A stretch of 63,519 nucleotides of DNA from Bacillota bacterium (GCA_023415235.1 JAEZLP010000041.1:1-63519); one strand, 5' to 3'; counted from the first letter of the stretch, positions 9,040 to 17,820 are shown. Made by a program: numbers and translations. Notes: generated by a model from the letters alone, not told the origin.

Positions 9040-9510
9040 ACATTTCTCCTCTTAAGCGACTTTTACATCTTTGAGTGCTCTTAATAATTTCCCAAATAAA
9101 AAACTGTATCTTGCATCGCTGCCTTGTTCTATTGATTCACCATTTACGAAACGCATGCTGGATTGTTAGATATGATCCAATAAAACAAAGGAAGAAATGA
9201 TTGTGGTTATGATTGTACCATTGTAAGCTTAACTTCTCAAGGAATACTTGGCCAATTCTATCAGAATCATTTGAGCAACGCTCCGCATATCGCCTCTTTT
9301 CAACATCCATCGCCAAATTGCGATATACTTTAATCAGGAGATTGCATCTCCCGATCGAATCAATATTTTGAATTGGGACCTAACGCAGACTGCGTCTGCT
9401 CCTCCGCTCACGTTGTTCGCTACGCTGTCCTATTTTGCACTGTGGCTGAAGCCACGCAAAATAGGCAATGAGGATCTCACACAGTTTCAGGAGCTCGATC
9501 CCTAAATAAA
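9040..9510. other. 470-base gene-poor region with inverted repeats
   Basis: No convincing gene. It contains a 34-codon open frame on the minus strand (9156 to 9052) ending in the ribosome-binding site of the XRE gene, a GCAGAC-tgc-GTCTGC inverted repeat at 9385-9399 and the long hairpin at 9429-9465. Confidence 0.5.
9429..9465. repeat. Long imperfect hairpin
   Basis: CCTATTTTGC, three unpaired bases, GTGGCT-ga-AGCCAC, then GCAAAATAGG. This gives 16 base pairs with one small bulge. There is no T run, so it is not an ordinary terminator; its role is unknown. Confidence 0.55.
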
Positions 9511-9549
9511 CCAAAAAAATATCCCTACCTAACGGTAAGGATATTTTTT
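9511..9549 (-). terminator. Terminator of tRNA-Ala
   Basis: On the minus strand directly after the CCA end: an A tract, ATATCC-t-TACC, loop GTTA, GGTA-g-GGATAT, then seven T. The stem is strong and symmetric. Confidence 0.85.
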
Positions 9550-9625
9550 TGGTGGACCTAAGGAGGATCGAACTCCTGACCTCTTGACTGCCAGTCAAGC
9601 GCGCTCCCAGCTGCGCCATAAGCCC
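9550..9625 (-). tRNA. tRNA-Ala (GGC)
   Basis: A 76-nt cloverleaf with encoded CCA. The acceptor stem GGGCTTA/TAGGTCC carries the G3-U70 pair that identifies alanine tRNAs. The anticodon arm CTTGA-CTGGCAG-TCAAG places GGC in the anticodon. The T arm has GGAGTTCGATCCTCC. It is followed immediately by its terminator. Confidence 0.95.
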
Positions 9626-9661
9626 GCATGAAGTTGTAATTTTATGGGCTGTGTTTTTAAC

Positions 9662-9692
9662 TCAGGTGGTCTCCCAGCTGCGCTATAAGCCC
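9662..9692 (-). pseudogene. 5' fragment of a tRNA gene
   Basis: Minus-strand sequence starting GGGCTTATAGCGCAGCTGGG is nearly the same as the acceptor strand and D arm of the intact tRNA-Ala 37 bases downstream. It then diverges (AGACCACCTG) and lacks an anticodon arm, T arm and acceptor 3' strand. It looks like a tRNA remnant left by recombination. Confidence 0.65.
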
Positions 9693-9887
9693 AAATATTA
9701 TTTGCCTGAAACATAATATGTTTTTCGGTAATATATATTATCTGAGATTTTGCCCGTTTTGTCAATGCCTTTTCTGCAAAATTTCTCTCGGAAGCCTCCG
9801 AAATTTCCTTTGAAAGGGTTGATTTTCAACGGAATCGTGGTACGATATGGTAAATGCATCACATTTAGGATTGAGGTGGCAAGAATC

Positions 9888-10322
9888 ATGGATATCATAA
9901 AAATTTCAAAGGAAAAATTGCCGGAAGCCTTGGATCTGGTTTGGAAAGTATTTCAGGAATTTGAGGCTCCCGAATATTCTCAGGAAGGAATCAACGAGTT
10001 TAGGAGATTTCTTGACGCACAGCTTTCAGAGTTGACCATCGATGTCTATGGGGCATATGAGAATGATCGGCTGCTTGGCGTAATCGCCACAAGAAATGAA
10101 GGCAGCCATATCGCATTGTTCTTTGTAGATAAAAAATACCATGGCCGTGGAATCGGCAAGCAGCTATTCCGTCATATTGTTCCGTTCTGCAGCAGCGCTG
10201 AAATCACGGTAAATTCTTCTCCATACGCGGTGAAAATCTACCGAAGGCTCGGATTCCGCGATACAGATGCGGAGCAGCTGACCAACGGAATCCGTTATGT
10301 TCCTATGAGGCATCCCGTATAA
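9888..10322 (+). CDS. GNAT-family N-acetyltransferase
   Basis: A 144-residue GCN5-type acetyltransferase, which would transfer an acetyl group from acetyl-CoA to an unknown amine. The acetyl-CoA-binding motif is HGRGIGKQLFRHI (about residue 85), preceded by the strand GSHIALFFVDKKY, and the C-terminal VKIYRRLGFRDT is typical. The ATG at 9888 is chosen over an upstream in-frame start at 9750 because GAGGTGG lies nine bases before it and the family begins there. It is a single gene on the plus strand. Confidence 0.88.
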   Translation: MDIIKISKEKLPEALDLVWKVFQEFEAPEYSQEGINEFRRFLDAQLSELTIDVYGAYENDRLLGVIATRNEGSHIALFFVDKKYHGRGIGKQLFRHIVPFCSSAEITVNSSPYAVKIYRRLGFRDTDAEQLTNGIRYVPMRHPV

Positions 10323-10344
10323 ATAAGGGGGTCCGTATTATATC

Positions 10345-12057
10345 CTATTCCGGTTTTGCAATCTTGAAGACAGCCTTCTCCAGGATGATTTGATACTTGA
10401 CTTCCTTCGATTCGAAAGTCCCGGAACCAGCGTTATATACCGCATTGACCGCGGCTGTATAGGTTCCGTCCTCATTTTGATCAATTCCGACGATCTGGTA
10501 GCTTTTCAGCAGGTGGGCGGTCTTTTCCCATTCCGCTGCATAGGCGTCGAAGTCCTCTAGCCTTTCCCCAATCGGAGTCAGCAGATACATCACGCTGAAC
10601 TGTCTATTCTTTTCTGCGTCCAGATACCGCTGTAAAGCCATTTCCGGTGTTCTCGCCAGGATGTCCTCTCCGCTTTTTCTAATGCTTTGATTTATGCGGT
10701 CCTGGTAGAAGAAGGTCATCGGGTCATAATTATTTGCCGCGTTCCATATGATGTATTCGTCAATTCCCAGCTCCATACATGCAATAAGCTGGGTTGAAAT
10801 AGTCTTTGCGTCATAGTTGATATGTCCCTTGACCCATGTCGCCGTGAACCCCTGGATCCATGGACGGATGATCCCGGGATTTTTCTGAGCGGCATTTCTC
10901 TCAAGGGCTTCTGCCATGGACAATTTCACGATTTCATAGGGATACCGGTCCGGCACATCAAACCCGTATAATCCCGGTCCGTAATGGCTCGGATAGATCA
11001 TGGGACAGATATACTCGACCTGATTGGCGATTTTCCTCCAGGTCTGACCGATGTCCTCCGGCTTGTCGTCCCAGGAATGGGTGACAATGCCGAACACATC
11101 CGCCGACACATGTACGTTGTAGGGTTCCAGTTCGGACTTCGCGTATTTGAGGAAGTCCTCAATTCCTTCGTCCTTGTCCCTGTCGTTTCGTCCGGGGAAA
11201 TCCGTAATAGGATTGTATTTCTTTGCGCCATCGGGGAAACGCACATAGTCGTACTGTATCTCTTCAAACCCTCTGAGAGCCGCTTCCTTGGACACGGCCA
11301 GTACATACTGCCACACGTATTCATCAAACGGATTGACCCACGTCTTGCCGGAATAGTCCTTGTAGATACCGCCCGCTTTCAGGCGGATGGCGTGTTCGCT
11401 CTTAACCTCCGCAAAATAGGGATCCTTAAAAGCTACGACTCTCGCAATCCGGTAAATATTCTTTTCCTTGAGATAATCCATCAGTTTCCCGTAATTTTTT
11501 ATGGGCGCAGTCGCATTTGAATTGATCTGGTTTACGATATCGATATCGCAGTCCCAGGCCACAACTCCGTTATCATTTTTAATATCGATAACCAGAGCGT
11601 TGATTTCGGTGGCTTCACAGATGCCCAGAGCCATTTCTAGCTTGTTGACTTCGGAAAGGCGGCTCCCGTCTGCGGGCTTTCCGGATTTCCCGCTTATGGC
11701 GTCAATATAATCGGCATAATAGGCGATATCCTCCCGGTTGAAGTCAAAGCCTGCAACATTGGCCGTCAGGTATAATGCCTTCGCCTTAACTGTTTTCAAT
11801 TCCGTCTCCTGGCCCAAGGCAGGCAGCGGAACATAAAATTCGCCGGCTTCGGCTTTTCTCTTTTCCTCTAATTCCTTCCGTTCCCTGACCAGCTCGGCCT
11901 TCTGCTCCTCTGTCATCTTGTTGAAGTCGGTCTCAATATAATCCGCCTGTTCGGCAGGTTTTGGAATGCTTTGTGATTTTGTCGGCGCTGAGCAGCCTGA
12001 CAGGATCAAGCCAATGGTCATCACTGCAATCACTATTGCCGGAATAATTTTTTTCAT
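10345..12057 (-). CDS. DUF4015 putative glycoside hydrolase lipoprotein
   Basis: A 570-residue secreted lipoprotein: N-terminal hydrophobic segment with LILSGC lipobox (Cys22), then a charged helical linker (residues about 40-75). Next comes the DUF4015 domain (residues about 85-430), a TIM-barrel-like family annotated as putative glycosyl hydrolase. Landmarks are VKAKALYLTANVAG, VIDIKNDNGVVAWD, IARVVAFKDPYFAE, QYDYVRFPDG and YICPMIYPSHYGPG. The last 100 residues form a separate small domain. The substrate is unknown, possibly an envelope polysaccharide. It is monocistronic as far as can be seen. Confidence 0.85.
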   Translation of the reverse strand: MKKIIPAIVIAVMTIGLILSGCSAPTKSQSIPKPAEQADYIETDFNKMTEEQKAELVRERKELEEKRKAEAGEFYVPLPALGQETELKTVKAKALYLTANVAGFDFNREDIAYYADYIDAISGKSGKPADGSRLSEVNKLEMALGICEATEINALVIDIKNDNGVVAWDCDIDIVNQINSNATAPIKNYGKLMDYLKEKNIYRIARVVAFKDPYFAEVKSEHAIRLKAGGIYKDYSGKTWVNPFDEYVWQYVLAVSKEAALRGFEEIQYDYVRFPDGAKKYNPITDFPGRNDRDKDEGIEDFLKYAKSELEPYNVHVSADVFGIVTHSWDDKPEDIGQTWRKIANQVEYICPMIYPSHYGPGLYGFDVPDRYPYEIVKLSMAEALERNAAQKNPGIIRPWIQGFTATWVKGHINYDAKTISTQLIACMELGIDEYIIWNAANNYDPMTFFYQDRINQSIRKSGEDILARTPEMALQRYLDAEKNRQFSVMYLLTPIGERLEDFDAYAAEWEKTAHLLKSYQIVGIDQNEDGTYTAAVNAVYNAGSGTFESKEVKYQIILEKAVFKIAKPE

Positions 12058-12118
12058 AATATCCCTATGTACTCCCTTTTTTAGCGTATCGAAAACAATA
12101 TTCCCTAATATGATAAAA

Positions 12119-12140
12119 AAGCAGGTTTTTCAACCTGCTT
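12119..12140 (-). terminator. Rho-independent terminator after the zinc-ribbon gene
   Basis: AAGCAGGTT and AACCTGCTT form a 9-bp stem with a short loop. On the minus strand it is followed by TTTTTT. Confidence 0.8.
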
Positions 12141-12166
12141 TTCATTTGTTCTAAAGACATGCAATT

Positions 12167-12325
12167 TTAGTACTTGTTGTTTCTCTGTCTTTTTCTTGCT
12201 GCTCTGCACTCAGGACATCTCTGGGGTTCGTTTTCAAAACCTTTTTCCTTATAGAATTCCTGTTCGCCTACAGTAAAAGTGAACTCACATCCGCAATCCT
12301 TGCAGATCATTTTCTTGTCTTCCAT
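12167..12325 (-). CDS. Small zinc-ribbon protein
   Basis: A 52-residue protein starting MEDKKMICKDCGCEF, with two cysteine pairs (CKDC at residues 8-11 and CPEC about residue 39) that would bind one zinc ion. A basic C-terminal tail RAARKRQRNNKY follows. It matches the short zinc-ribbon domain proteins common in Clostridia. AGGAGG precedes the ATG and a terminator follows, so it is a complete small gene. Function unknown; a nucleic-acid contact is plausible from the basic tail. Confidence 0.85.
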   Translation of the reverse strand: MEDKKMICKDCGCEFTFTVGEQEFYKEKGFENEPQRCPECRAARKRQRNNKY

Positions 12326-12535
12326 ATTGAATACCTCCTTAATTAAACTGGACCTGTATTTTAGAAAAATATCTCCAAATGAAATTAAAGAGAGTATGTT
12401 CTTAAAATATAATCCATTGCAAATTCATATTGCAACTTGTTCAGTATATTATAATACCACACAATATGCAAGCTTTATTTTCTTACTTCGAGGATTTGGT
12501 CATATTTTCCTAACTCATGTATAGTAATATTTTCC

Positions 12536-14536
12536 TTACTCGATGGATACGGACTTGCTCAGGTTGTTCCAGACGAGACTGTAATCGAAGCCTTCCAACA
12601 CATTTCGGATCGGAACCAGCTCCTGATCGCCGGATTTTACAACGGTCAGGTTGAGAGTCTTCTGCCCCTTTGTCATGACAAGCTCAAAGCTCCCCTCCTG
12701 ATAGGCAATCGTTGCTCCGATTTTGTCCGCCAAAGCCGCAGCTTCTACATACAGTACGCCGTCCTTGATTACCGGAGCAGCGGAAAAGCTGATGGGGATA
12801 CCCTCCCAGATAACGGAAACAACCGAGTTGTTTTTCTGATAAACCGTCTCTCCTCCGAGAACTGTGATCAGCGCCTGAATGTCCTTGATCTCGTTGGCGG
12901 GGCATTTCATGTAATCCCTGTCGATTACAACAAAGTCCGCAAGTTTTCCTGCTTTCAGAGACCCTTTCAGGTTTTCCTCAAACTGTCCGTAAGCTGCCCA
13001 GATGGTAAAGGCTTTCAAGGCTTCCGCTCTTGTCATAGCCTCTCCCGGATACCATCCGCCTTGGGGCTGACCAGCCCTGTCCTGTCTGGTAACGGCTGCA
13101 TAGAGTCCATGGTATGGATTGACCAGCTCAACAGGGGCGTCGGAACCGCCGACTATAATATTTCCTGTTTCAAGTACCTTTCTCCAGGCATAGGCACCCT
13201 TCATTCGTTCCGCTCCGATTCGATCCTCGGCCATGGTCTTGTCCGAGGTTGCGTGAGTCGGCTGCATGGAGGGCAGGATCTTAAGATCGGCGATCCTCTT
13301 GATATCGGATACCTTCGCCACCTGGAAATGCTCGATCCGCAGCCTTGCATCCGCTCTCGGATTTTCCTTCATAAGCTTTTCATAGGTATTGATGACCTGG
13401 TTGATGGCTCCGTCTCCAATGGCATGGGTGGCCAGCTGATACCCTTTATCGTAGGAGTCCTTCATCTCATCGTAGATTTCCTGGTCTGAGAATTTGTAAT
13501 TTCCCTTGTGGCCGGCTCTGTCGCTGTAATCGTCAAGCATCGCCGCGCTTCTGGATCCGAGGGAACCGTCCGCAAAGAATTTTACCGCGTTGATGCTGAG
13601 CCGGTTGTCATAAAGCCCTTTCTTCGGCGGATTGTTCAGAATGTAATTTCTTTCCGCTTCTCCAATAGTTCCTCCCCAGTCGCCGCCGATGAGAGAATAC
13701 AGTCTGATCTTCATTTTCCCCCCTTTATACAGTTCATGGAAGTGATTGATTACGCTCATGTTGGAACCGGCATCCATGATACTGGTAAAACCGTAGGAAA
13801 GCAGCTGATCCTGAGCCTTCAGAATCGCTTCCTTTTGTCTGTCCGCACTGAGTGTTGGAATAATTTTCTGTACCGGTTCCCCGGCCGTATCAGTGAGACA
13901 GCCGGTGGGATTTCCGTTTGCATCCCTCAGTATTTCGCCGCCCTGCGGATCTTTAGAATCCTTTGTGATCCCGGCAAGCTCAAGGGCCTTGGAATTGACC
14001 CAAATCATATGTCCGTCGGTTCTCTCCATAACGACGGGATTGTTGGGAGCTACGGCATCCAGATCCTCCTTGGTCGGATAGGCCTTATCCTCCCAGATGG
14101 TATTGTTCCAACCGAAGCCCGTGATCCATTCTCCCGGCTTAACTTTATCCACTTCCGCCTTTACCGCGGCGATAATTTCCGCCTTCGGCTTCCAGAATGC
14201 ATCCACCTTCATCAGGTTTTCGCCCAGCATCGGCAGATGCATGTGGCCTTCCATCAGTCCCGGAATCACGGTCTTTCCTTTCAGGTCGACGATCTTGGTA
14301 TTGCTGCCCACGTAGACCTTGGCTCCCGTATCATTGCCCACATAGATCAGCTGCTGTCCTTTTACCGCTAGTGCGGAAGCATTGGGTTGATCTTCATCCA
14401 TGGTGTAGATATTTCCGTTTATGTAGACACTGTCTGCAATCTCTGCCGCCGCGGAAGTAGGCATTGGAAATGTGCTGAAAATAAATACAAACACAACAAC
14501 CCAGGCAAATATCTTCTTCAGGTTTTGTTTATTCAT
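12536..14536 (-). CDS. Secreted YtcJ-like amidohydrolase with C-terminal stalk domain
   Basis: A 666-residue protein with a signal peptide (about residues 1-32) and an Amidohydro_3 metallo-hydrolase domain (residues about 35-560). Visible motifs are EGHMHLP (HxH metal ligands), TTHAIGDGAINQ equivalents (HAIGDG), RIEHFQ and GSDAPVELVNPYHG. The last 90 residues (YQEGSFELVMTKGQK, PIRNVLEGF, VWNNLSKSVSIE) look like a copper-amine-oxidase N-type stalk domain that may hold the enzyme at the cell surface. The ATG at 14536 follows AGGGGGTGT; an upstream start at 14557 is less likely. The substrate is unknown. Confidence 0.88.
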   Translation of the reverse strand: MNKQNLKKIFAWVVVFVFIFSTFPMPTSAAAEIADSVYINGNIYTMDEDQPNASALAVKGQQLIYVGNDTGAKVYVGSNTKIVDLKGKTVIPGLMEGHMHLPMLGENLMKVDAFWKPKAEIIAAVKAEVDKVKPGEWITGFGWNNTIWEDKAYPTKEDLDAVAPNNPVVMERTDGHMIWVNSKALELAGITKDSKDPQGGEILRDANGNPTGCLTDTAGEPVQKIIPTLSADRQKEAILKAQDQLLSYGFTSIMDAGSNMSVINHFHELYKGGKMKIRLYSLIGGDWGGTIGEAERNYILNNPPKKGLYDNRLSINAVKFFADGSLGSRSAAMLDDYSDRAGHKGNYKFSDQEIYDEMKDSYDKGYQLATHAIGDGAINQVINTYEKLMKENPRADARLRIEHFQVAKVSDIKRIADLKILPSMQPTHATSDKTMAEDRIGAERMKGAYAWRKVLETGNIIVGGSDAPVELVNPYHGLYAAVTRQDRAGQPQGGWYPGEAMTRAEALKAFTIWAAYGQFEENLKGSLKAGKLADFVVIDRDYMKCPANEIKDIQALITVLGGETVYQKNNSVVSVIWEGIPISFSAAPVIKDGVLYVEAAALADKIGATIAYQEGSFELVMTKGQKTLNLTVVKSGDQELVPIRNVLEGFDYSLVWNNLSKSVSIE

Positions 14537-14682
14537 GGTTACACCCCCTTGTCTCAATTATACGTTGGGATGTCCCATGATTTTAGCTCTTTTCACAGAC
14601 AAGTTCTGTCAGCAATCGCAGTTTTCAGGCAGAAAAGGTTTTGAACCGCGGGAAATGTTATGTGATTACAAGAAATATGGAG

Positions 14683-14715
14683 AAAGTGCGATTCCGTAAT
14701 ACGGAACCGCACTTT
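14683..14715 (-). terminator. Terminator of the inositol-type operon
   Basis: Fifteen-base arms (AAAGTGCG...TTCCGT and its complement) with a three-base loop lie six bases past the stop at 14721. The one imperfect pair is A:C on the plus strand but G.U on the minus strand, which favours minus-strand RNA. It closely resembles the hairpin at 23909-23939. Confidence 0.7.
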
Positions 14716-14720
14716 ATTTT

Positions 14721-15583
14721 TCAATACTGGATCATGATCTTTCTGATAATCTTCACCAGGTCATCGTATCCTCCCGCGAACTGATCCAGTGTTTTGTTGA
14801 CCGGTCCGTAGGTATCAAATTCTTTCACGCTCATTTCATCATACGCCTTGACAAAATCAGGGTGCTTTCTAAGCTCGCTGATATAGTAAGGATCTACCTC
14901 GTCATTCATGCGGGCTTTAATCTCGAAATCGGAACCGTTAAACAGCACCTGATTCTTGTACGGGATAGTCATGATCATGTCTCCGCCGATGAATTCCAGC
15001 CACTGGAGCGGCGTTCTGTAGGCAGCGGAAAGCATCTTTGTCTTGTAGCCTCTTTCCTTGTAGACCTTGTACGCCTTCTTTACGCAGGCGATGCCGGCAT
15101 AATGCAGCGCGCAAGGATCGATGCAGATGTTTTTCTTTTCGGCGCTTTCTCTAAGCCAGTCGTCAAGTCTCCCAACCATGATGGTGCAGACAGGATTGAT
15201 ATTAGAATTGTCAAGGCCTTCCGCTTCTCTCCTCTTAAGTCCTCTTTCAACGGCTTCTCCGACCGCGATAGCCTGGGTTGCCGTGAAGGAAACCGTCGCG
15301 TTGATGCTGACGCCGCGATAGGTCATCTCTTCAAATGCCTTGATGCGATGACCATCCATGCGATCTCATCCTCTGATGATGTGGGATTGTCCTTGACCAG
15401 CCCCGCGATATATTCGCGATAGTCGTCCAGTTCCTTCTCCAGAACTCCCTTTACGATAACCGGATTGGTGGTCGCTCCAACGGCGCCTCTTTCGATGGCG
15501 TAGGTGAGTTCCTTGATGGAGCAGGAATCGTTCCAATACTTCGTCATGGGGAATTTCTGAGTCATTTCCAATAATTTATCCAT
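14721..15583 (-). pseudogene. Transaldolase-family gene with internal deletion and frameshift
   Basis: The N-terminal part (from ATG 15583 behind GGGAGG) reads MDKLLEMTQKFPMTKYWND through GATTNPVIVKGVLEKE to SEDEIAWMVI, then runs into a stop at 15323. The C-terminal part continues in another frame from about 15345 with IKAFEEMTYRGVSINATVSF, VGRLDDWLRE and TIPYKNQVLFNGSD to 14721. Intact family members carry roughly 60-70 more residues between these parts (recalled, not measured), including the KMPAT-type stretch with the Schiff-base lysine. The junction lies near 15340-15350. The reading frame is otherwise undecayed, so the loss looks recent. Confidence 0.8.
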
Positions 15584-15632
15584 TTTTACCTCCCTGAAAA
15601 ACTGTTGACATTCCAAATGGGATGAAATGGAT

Positions 15633-16751
15633 TTACAGTCTTTCAAAAATCCCGATCCTGGGCAGCTCGTCTACGGACTTCCAGCCTTCGCTGAGCGGCT
15701 CTCTCAGGAATGGTTCCATATCTTCCGGCTTGCGGAGCGTGATCTGATCCACCGGCGGAACGGTTCCGGCCGGGAAAGCTTCTAAAATTTCATCGTGAAG
15801 CAGAGTCAAATACTTCAGGATCGCTGCGATCGGTCTCTTTGCTTTTTCAGCGGTGGCCTGGGATGGCTTGCCTACGATGCCTTCGGGGGTCGCGGCCCTT
15901 TCGATGGCCGCATGGCCTTCGCCCTCGGACCATCTGCAAGGTCTTCTGTAAGGATCGACAGATTTATCCATATGTCCGTCAGGAAGGAAGCCTTTTCCAT
16001 CTGCGTCCTGAACGGCGCTCATGTCGATCATTTCTTTAAACATCAGCAGCGCTACTGCGGTTTCCGCTTCGTCTGCATGGATGAAGTTGGTTTCCAGGCT
16101 ATTTTTGCGGTTTGTCGGATAGAAGAATTCCCTTACCGCTCTGTGCCATTCGATTACTCTGAATATGCCTGGAAGCTGATATCTTTTGCAGAATTCGTGG
16201 ATCGCGGATTCCAGCATCCAGAGGTGGCCGTGGTTGTTGACAAATATGATTTTTCTGTATCCGTCGTTCCAGAGGCCAAGCATACAGTAGATCAGTGATT
16301 CCTTAACCACTTCTTCTGGCATGATAACGGTTCCCGGCATTCCGATGTGATGGTACGGGTGGCCGCCGTAGTTCAGCGGTGTGAAAGCGAGGTTAACTTC
16401 ATGCCCCTGCTTCGCGGTAAACCTTCGTACTCCTTCCAGGATCTGAGTGCACATAAAGGTGTCCAGACCGGTGTTGGCATGAAGGCCGTGGTTTTCCGTA
16501 CACCCTATGGGAACGAAAACGATGTCATTCTTTCTTCGTTTTTCGATTTGCTTTGAACGGGGTGTGTTCTGTATATAGGTGCCGGCTACGCCCAGTTCGG
16601 AGGGGGATGGAATCCCGTACTCCTCCAGGATCGCATCGATTTCTTCTTCCGACGCGTCCCAAATCTGTTTTTTCAACAGTCCAACGGCATTGTCGCCCTC
16701 GAACATGATGTTTGGATCTTCAGTCATTAACCACTTCTTTTCAGGTATCAT
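15633..16751 (-). CDS. iolN: Creatininase-family hydrolase, IolN-like, copy 2
   Basis: A 372-residue creatininase-fold metalloenzyme, complete. Probable metal ligands lie in CTENHGLHANTGLD, NNHGHLW and HADEAETA. The family member in Thermotoga (IolN) hydrolyses 3-dehydro-scyllo-inosose to 5-keto-L-gluconate. The immediate neighbours upstream are IolG-like and IolM-like dehydrogenases, the two enzymes that would make that substrate, which supports the assignment. AGGAGG precedes the ATG at 16751. It is followed 50 bases later by the broken transaldolase-family gene. Nearly identical in protein to the partial copy at 1-1102. Confidence 0.88.
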   Translation of the reverse strand: MIPEKKWLMTEDPNIMFEGDNAVGLLKKQIWDASEEEIDAILEEYGIPSPSELGVAGTYIQNTPRSKQIEKRRKNDIVFVPIGCTENHGLHANTGLDTFMCTQILEGVRRFTAKQGHEVNLAFTPLNYGGHPYHHIGMPGTVIMPEEVVKESLIYCMLGLWNDGYRKIIFVNNHGHLWMLESAIHEFCKRYQLPGIFRVIEWHRAVREFFYPTNRKNSLETNFIHADEAETAVALLMFKEMIDMSAVQDADGKGFLPDGHMDKSVDPYRRPCRWSEGEGHAAIERAATPEGIVGKPSQATAEKAKRPIAAILKYLTLLHDEILEAFPAGTVPPVDQITLRKPEDMEPFLREPLSEGWKSVDELPRIGIFERL

Positions 16752-16806
16752 AGCGTTTCCTCCTAAAATTGTAACTCAATAGAATAACTTTTTTCCTTAT
16801 TAATCC

Positions 16807-17820
16807 CTATTCTACGGAAGAATAGTCCAAGCGAACGGGTCTGTTTTCCTCTCTTGACTGGCGCGCCGCCATGGAAAGCAATACAGCGATCTTTGCGTCT
16901 CTCCCTGTAACGGGAGTTTCGGTATCTTCTGCTATGGCTTGGACAAACTGCTGGATTTCATATAAGAACGCTTCAGGGTATCGTTCCGTGAAAAAGAGCG
17001 GATACCGATCCGTATGGCCGCCGAAACGATCCTTGTATTCCACTTGAGTCTCCGTCTTGTTGTGTCCGAAAAGCGACCCCTCCGATCCCAAAACCTCCAC
17101 ACGCTGTTCAAAACCGTAGGCATTGCGCCGACTGTTCGTAATACTTCCAAACGCTCCGCTTTTAAATTTGAGCGAAACCATTGTCGTGTCGATGTCTCCA
17201 AGCTGCCTTATCTCATCAAACAACAGCGCATCACCACGTGCAAAGACCTCCTCAATCTCGTCGTGCATCACGTATCTTGCCATATCAAAGTCATGAACCG
17301 TAGTGTCGAAGAAAAATCCGCCACTAACCTTAAGGTACTCTAGAGAAGGGGGTTCGGGGTCCCTGCTCACAATCGATATGATCTGTGGTTTTCCGACCTT
17401 TCCCTCCTTAACCATGTTGCTTATTTTGGTAAATGACGGATCAAACCGTCTGTTAAACCCAATCATAAACTTGACGCCCGACTCCCTGACAGCTTTTAAG
17501 CACCGGTCGATTGACTCCATGCTAAGTGCGAGGGGTTTTTCACAGAATATATGTTTCCCGGCGGCGCACGCTCGCAGGATCATTTCTTCGTGTGTATCGG
17601 TGGAAGTCGCAATAATTACTGCATCAATCGAACTGTCAGCCAGTATCTTTTCCGGATCGCTATACTTTTTCAAACCCTCTATGTTGATTTTTTCCCGGTT
17701 TTCTTCCAGAGGATCAGCCAAAGCGATCAATCTGGCATTCGGAATTCCGTACGCGGCATTTTTTATATGGATCTGCCCTTGACGTCCTGCTCCTAGGATA
17801 CCAATATTTATTTTATTCAT
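16807..17820 (-). CDS. iolG: Inositol 2-dehydrogenase-like oxidoreductase (Gfo/Idh/MocA)
   Basis: A 337-residue NAD(P)-dependent oxidoreductase. The Rossmann motif GILGAGRQGQIH lies at residues about 6-17, the catalytic EKPLAL near 94, and the D..H pair in TTVHDFDMARYV near 170, as in IolG. The proposed reaction is myo-inositol to 2-keto-myo-inositol (scyllo-inosose). The ATG at 17820 is chosen because AAGGGGAG precedes it and it starts just after the previous gene's stop at 17843. The exact substrate (myo-, scyllo- or chiro-inositol) cannot be read from sequence. Confidence 0.88.
   Translation of the reverse strand: MNKINIGILGAGRQGQIHIKNAAYGIPNARLIALADPLEENREKINIEGLKKYSDPEKILADSSIDAVIIATSTDTHEEMILRACAAGKHIFCEKPLALSMESIDRCLKAVRESGVKFMIGFNRRFDPSFTKISNMVKEGKVGKPQIISIVSRDPEPPSLEYLKVSGGFFFDTTVHDFDMARYVMHDEIEEVFARGDALLFDEIRQLGDIDTTMVSLKFKSGAFGSITNSRRNAYGFEQRVEVLGSEGSLFGHNKTETQVEYKDRFGGHTDRYPLFFTERYPEAFLYEIQQFVQAIAEDTETPVTGRDAKIAVLLSMAARQSREENRPVRLDYSSVE

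Noticed and set aside
9380..9619. A 79-codon minus-strand open frame
   Set aside because: It begins inside tRNA-Ala and runs through its terminator and the hairpin region, so it is a by-product of those features.
15323..15646. The two transaldolase parts as separate functional small proteins
   Set aside because: The N-terminal part stops after a few out-of-frame residues, the C-terminal part has no ribosome-binding site, and both halves match a single family protein.
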